A stretch of 64,000 nucleotides of DNA, from positions 8,024,631 to 8,088,630 of the forward strand of contig NC_092800.1 in the NCBI RefSeq assembly GCF_918797505.1, given 5' to 3'. The position numbers were made by a program, and so were the translations under genes. Below the pieces are notes generated by a model. That model saw only the letters and a program-made list of their open reading frames with translations. It had not been told where the DNA came from and did not search any database. This document shows, piece after piece, positions 61,361-64,000 of the stretch (the first letter of the stretch is position 1; the number at the start of each line of letters is the position of its first letter). Source of the DNA: Bemisia tabaci. Taxonomy: Eukaryota > Arthropoda > Insecta > Hemiptera > Aleyrodidae.

Positions 61361-61775
61361 CACTGAAAACAAAATCTCGGTGTATTTACTAAGAAAAGGG
61401 TAAAATTACCGAGAATTCAGGGTTCTATTTGATCCCGGTTTTTTCTTGGTAAAATTACCATTTATGGAATTGGTAATTTTACCGAGAAACTCGGTAAAAT
61501 TTTTGAACTTTCTCGGTAATTTTACTGGACCTTGATAAAAACGCCAATATTTTTTATCGACTGTGGTAGACTTACGAAGATAAAATAGCAAAGTTACTGG
61601 GAATTGATTACCAATAAAAGTGGTATTCTTACCTGAAAAAAACAGTAGAAATACCGGTTTTTAGGTAAGCTTACCAGTCTGTCCTGGTAAAATTACCAAT
61701 AATTGGTAAAAAAAAGTGAGATGGTAAAGGTACCAACGGACCTTGGTAAAAACGCCGAGAATTTTTTTTTCAGTG
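61361..61775. mobile_element. MITE with CACTGAAAACAAAATCTCGG ends, 415 bp
   Basis: The right end is CCGAGAATTTTTTTTTCAGTG. The interior is unusually rich in GGTAAAATTACC-like palindromes. Confidence 0.78.
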
Positions 61776-62421
61776 TAGTCTGCTATGCGGGGGCGTCGGG
61801 TGGTGGCCCGGGCGATGACTGAAATCAGAGTGTCCTGGCTGCTCTGGCCAAGGGACTGATCATTATCATGAAAAGAAAGGTGGCGAAGAAAAAGGTAGGG
61901 AAAGTATGCGAAGAAAAAGGTAGGGAAAGAATGCGAAGAAAAAGGTAATAAACAATCCGTGCCAGGCTAACGGTTGTTCGCAAGGTCGCGGAGTCGCGGA
62001 CAAAGGTACCGGACCGCCTAGCTTGGGGTATTGGAAAGGTAAAAAGGTGCTAAAAGGAAAAGATAAAAGATTAATAGGTAAGACAGGCGCTAGGCTAATG
62101 GATAGAGATAGATATGAAAAGGAAACATGGCATGGCATCGTACTAAGGTATAGGTAGGAACACCACAGGACGATTAGTGGCAATTTTCCAAAGAACGGAG
62201 GCTTCTTTCAATGAATGTTCCGATCAGAAGCTTCTGAGCCCGTTTTCTCAAAAAATCATTTTTGCACCAACTGCTCTCTTCGTTATCACGGCAAATATTA
62301 TGTTAATCCGCTCGTTTCTTGGGACAAGTGCAGGAAAAAACTCCGCGCATGAAATCTCCTCTTTGTCCGTGGACGGTTGAGAAGAGAGGTAGATCTATAA
62401 GATTCAGCTACTAAACGAGTA

Positions 62422-62705
62422 CACGGAGAAAAAAAGAACACGGTTATTCGACGGTTACCACGGTAATAATGTCACTCGGGATTCCATGGTAGTGGAACCG
62501 TGGATTTTGGTAATATTATTGATGAGCAAAGTAGCATAACCATTCTCATAATAGTATGTCTGTGCCCACAGTAATATTACGGTGAACACGGTCATGTGAA
62601 CGTGCTCATCGTTACAAGAATCGAAATCCACGGTTCTACTACCGTGGAATCCCGTGTGACATTACTACCGTTGTAAAGGTGGAATAACTATGTTTTTTTC
62701 TCGGT
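62422..62705. mobile_element. Foldback MITE with CACGGAGAAAAAAAG ends
   Basis: Left CACGGAGAAAAAAAGAAC pairs with right TTTTTTTCTCGGTG. The inner GGGATTCCATGGTAGTGGAA pairs with TTCTACTACCGTGGAATCCC. Flanked by TA-containing sequence. Confidence 0.75.
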
Positions 62706-62748
62706 GATAATCTGTAACTTTGGTAGCTGATCGGACTGCTCAAATATC

Positions 62749-62911
62749 CAGTGGCGTGGCGTCCTATGCGATATATCGATTAATCTGTCATTTAAATCTA
62801 TGGAAAAGGATCGCTTATCAAGGTGTTCGCAGCGAACACCTTAATAATCGATATTTTACTATAGATTCAATGAGGACATATCGATAATCGATCATTCACG
62901 CCACGCCACTG
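62749..62911. mobile_element. hAT-type MITE, 163 bp, with 8-bp target duplication
   Basis: CAGTGGCGTGGCGTC at the left and GCCACGCCACTG at the right, with perfect CAAATATC repeats at 62741-62748 and 62912-62919. Confidence 0.88.
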
Positions 62912-63265
62912 CAAATATCAGCGAGCTGATTATTAGAATTTATTGATAGATAAAACTATATAGACAAAGAAGACAGATGTTTGCCATATGGATTAGGAGA
63001 AACCACAAGACACAAGTTAAAATCTTCGTGAAGAACAAGGAGAGTGCTTGAGCTGCGGGATTTTATGGTAAAATTAAGTGCTGATTGACTGAACCACCAA
63101 ATTTCTAACTAATACCGATGTTAAGAAAGTCATACAGTAAGAATAGGAAATTTCTCGAAGTACTCTTACGTTATTGACCCGGAGTTATTAAAACCCCACA
63201 TCTACCGGGCTGATTTACGGTTGGTAAATGAAAAATCAGTTTCGGCAAGTTTAGACTGTGTTACC

Positions 63266-63640
63266 CAGTGTTCGAAACTCACCTTTGAGTTTTAGGAGCC
63301 ATGTGGCGCATCAAGCCTGATTTTTAGGCGCCATTGAAGATTTTTTAGGGGCCAAATTGACTTTTTGCCTATATATTACGGCACATTTAGTGAAAAATTA
63401 GACGCAAGATGTTTTCGTAATAGAACTAGTAAGTAGCTGTAACTTGGGGAAGACAAAAGCACAAATGATGAAATCGTGAAGAATAGAAAAAACTTTCACT
63501 TGTAGTGCTGAAAATTTGGAATAATCACCTAATATGAAAATTCAGATTTTTAAGGGGCAATTTTTGGGGGCCACGTAGGCGCAGAGCCTTCATTTTTTAG
63601 GCGCATTTGGCGCGTTGGTGCCTGTGAGTTTCGAACACTG
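63266..63640. mobile_element. hAT-type MITE, 375 bp, different family, with 8-bp target duplication
   Basis: Ends CAGTGTTCGAAACTCACC and GTGAGTTTCGAACACTG, flanked by perfect GTGTTACC repeats at 63258-63265 and 63641-63648. The interior has repeated TTTTAGG and GGCGC words on both arms. Confidence 0.87.
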
Positions 63641-63737
63641 GTGTTACCCATACATTGTGAGATTTATGATAATTTGTTGAATTTTGTATTTGCAACAGAG
63701 ACGTTTTCGGAAAAAAGAGAAGTTAGGCATATTTTGT

Positions 63738-63990
63738 CGTCTCCTTCACGAAAGAACGTAACTGCATATCAAGGTTGCCGACTTCTTTCCGCAAATCGCA
63801 TTTTTACCAGCGGGGCGATTATTGAAACTGATAGACAAAGCTATAGACAAAAACGACAAAAGGGATTTGGAGGGATCCTATTGGTGGAAACGGGTGGTTG
63901 CAATGGACAAAGGAGGTAGGTAATAGACTAACTAACGGCAACCCACGAGAGACCCGACAGTTAGTCTATCATTTTCCCCCTTAGTCTATG
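63738..63990. repeat. Truncated MITE joined to a dispersed repeat
   Basis: 63738-63809 is the left part of the CACGAAAGAACGTAAC MITE (with TTTTTACCAG). It then switches abruptly to the GATTATTGAAACTG repeat shared with 56130-56330. Confidence 0.6.
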
Positions 63991-64000
63991 AGAACCAACT

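Overview
This window looks like AT-rich nuclear DNA from an animal, most probably an insect. Genes are split by GT-AG introns, two conserved metazoan genes are recognisable, and most of the rest is short non-autonomous DNA transposons (MITEs), foldbacks and satellite-like tandem repeats. The style is compatible with a hemipteran such as a whitefly, but that is inference. I see no bacterial, viral or CRISPR features, and no intact transposase or reverse transcriptase.

Three protein-coding genes are well supported. CNOT11 (CCR4-NOT subunit 11) lies on the minus strand, 38898 down to 30175, in ten exons that join in frame to 484 codons. AGK (mitochondrial acylglycerol kinase) lies on the plus strand, 39540 to 46714, in eight exons that join in frame to 428 codons. 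Their start codons face each other across 641 bp, so they probably share a divergent promoter region. The third gene is a single 881-codon open frame on the minus strand (54050 down to 51405). It encodes a SNF2-family ATPase of the ATRX type, is more GC-rich than its surroundings, has no coding intron, lacks the usual ATRX N-terminal zinc-finger (ADD) region and has a changed helicase motif III.

Layout. 1-13 kb: foldback MITEs, one nested inside another, and an irregular tandem array at 7.4-10.8 kb ending at a small GC-rich island. 13-20 kb: two hAT-type MITEs with perfect 8-bp target duplications, other foldbacks, a diverged duplication and a weak secreted-peptide candidate. 20-26.5 kb: a 138-bp tandem repeat, a very long inverted repeat (arms about 0.8 kb, loop 219 bp), a 268-bp satellite array and a 553-bp foldback. 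27-30.2 kb: AT-rich DNA downstream of CNOT11 with two possible unassigned exons. 30.2-46.7 kb: CNOT11 and AGK, with MITEs in their introns. 46.7-51.4 kb: repeats, including a truncated repeat copy that abuts the ATRX-like stop codon. 54-64 kb: dense repeats, including dimeric MITEs and further hAT MITEs.

The genes do not form a pathway. CNOT11 acts in mRNA deadenylation, AGK in mitochondrial lipid phosphorylation and inner-membrane protein import, and the ATRX-like protein presumably in chromatin remodelling. The features most worth a second look are the long hairpin, which could yield double-stranded RNA if transcribed, and the divergent, intronless ATRX-like gene.
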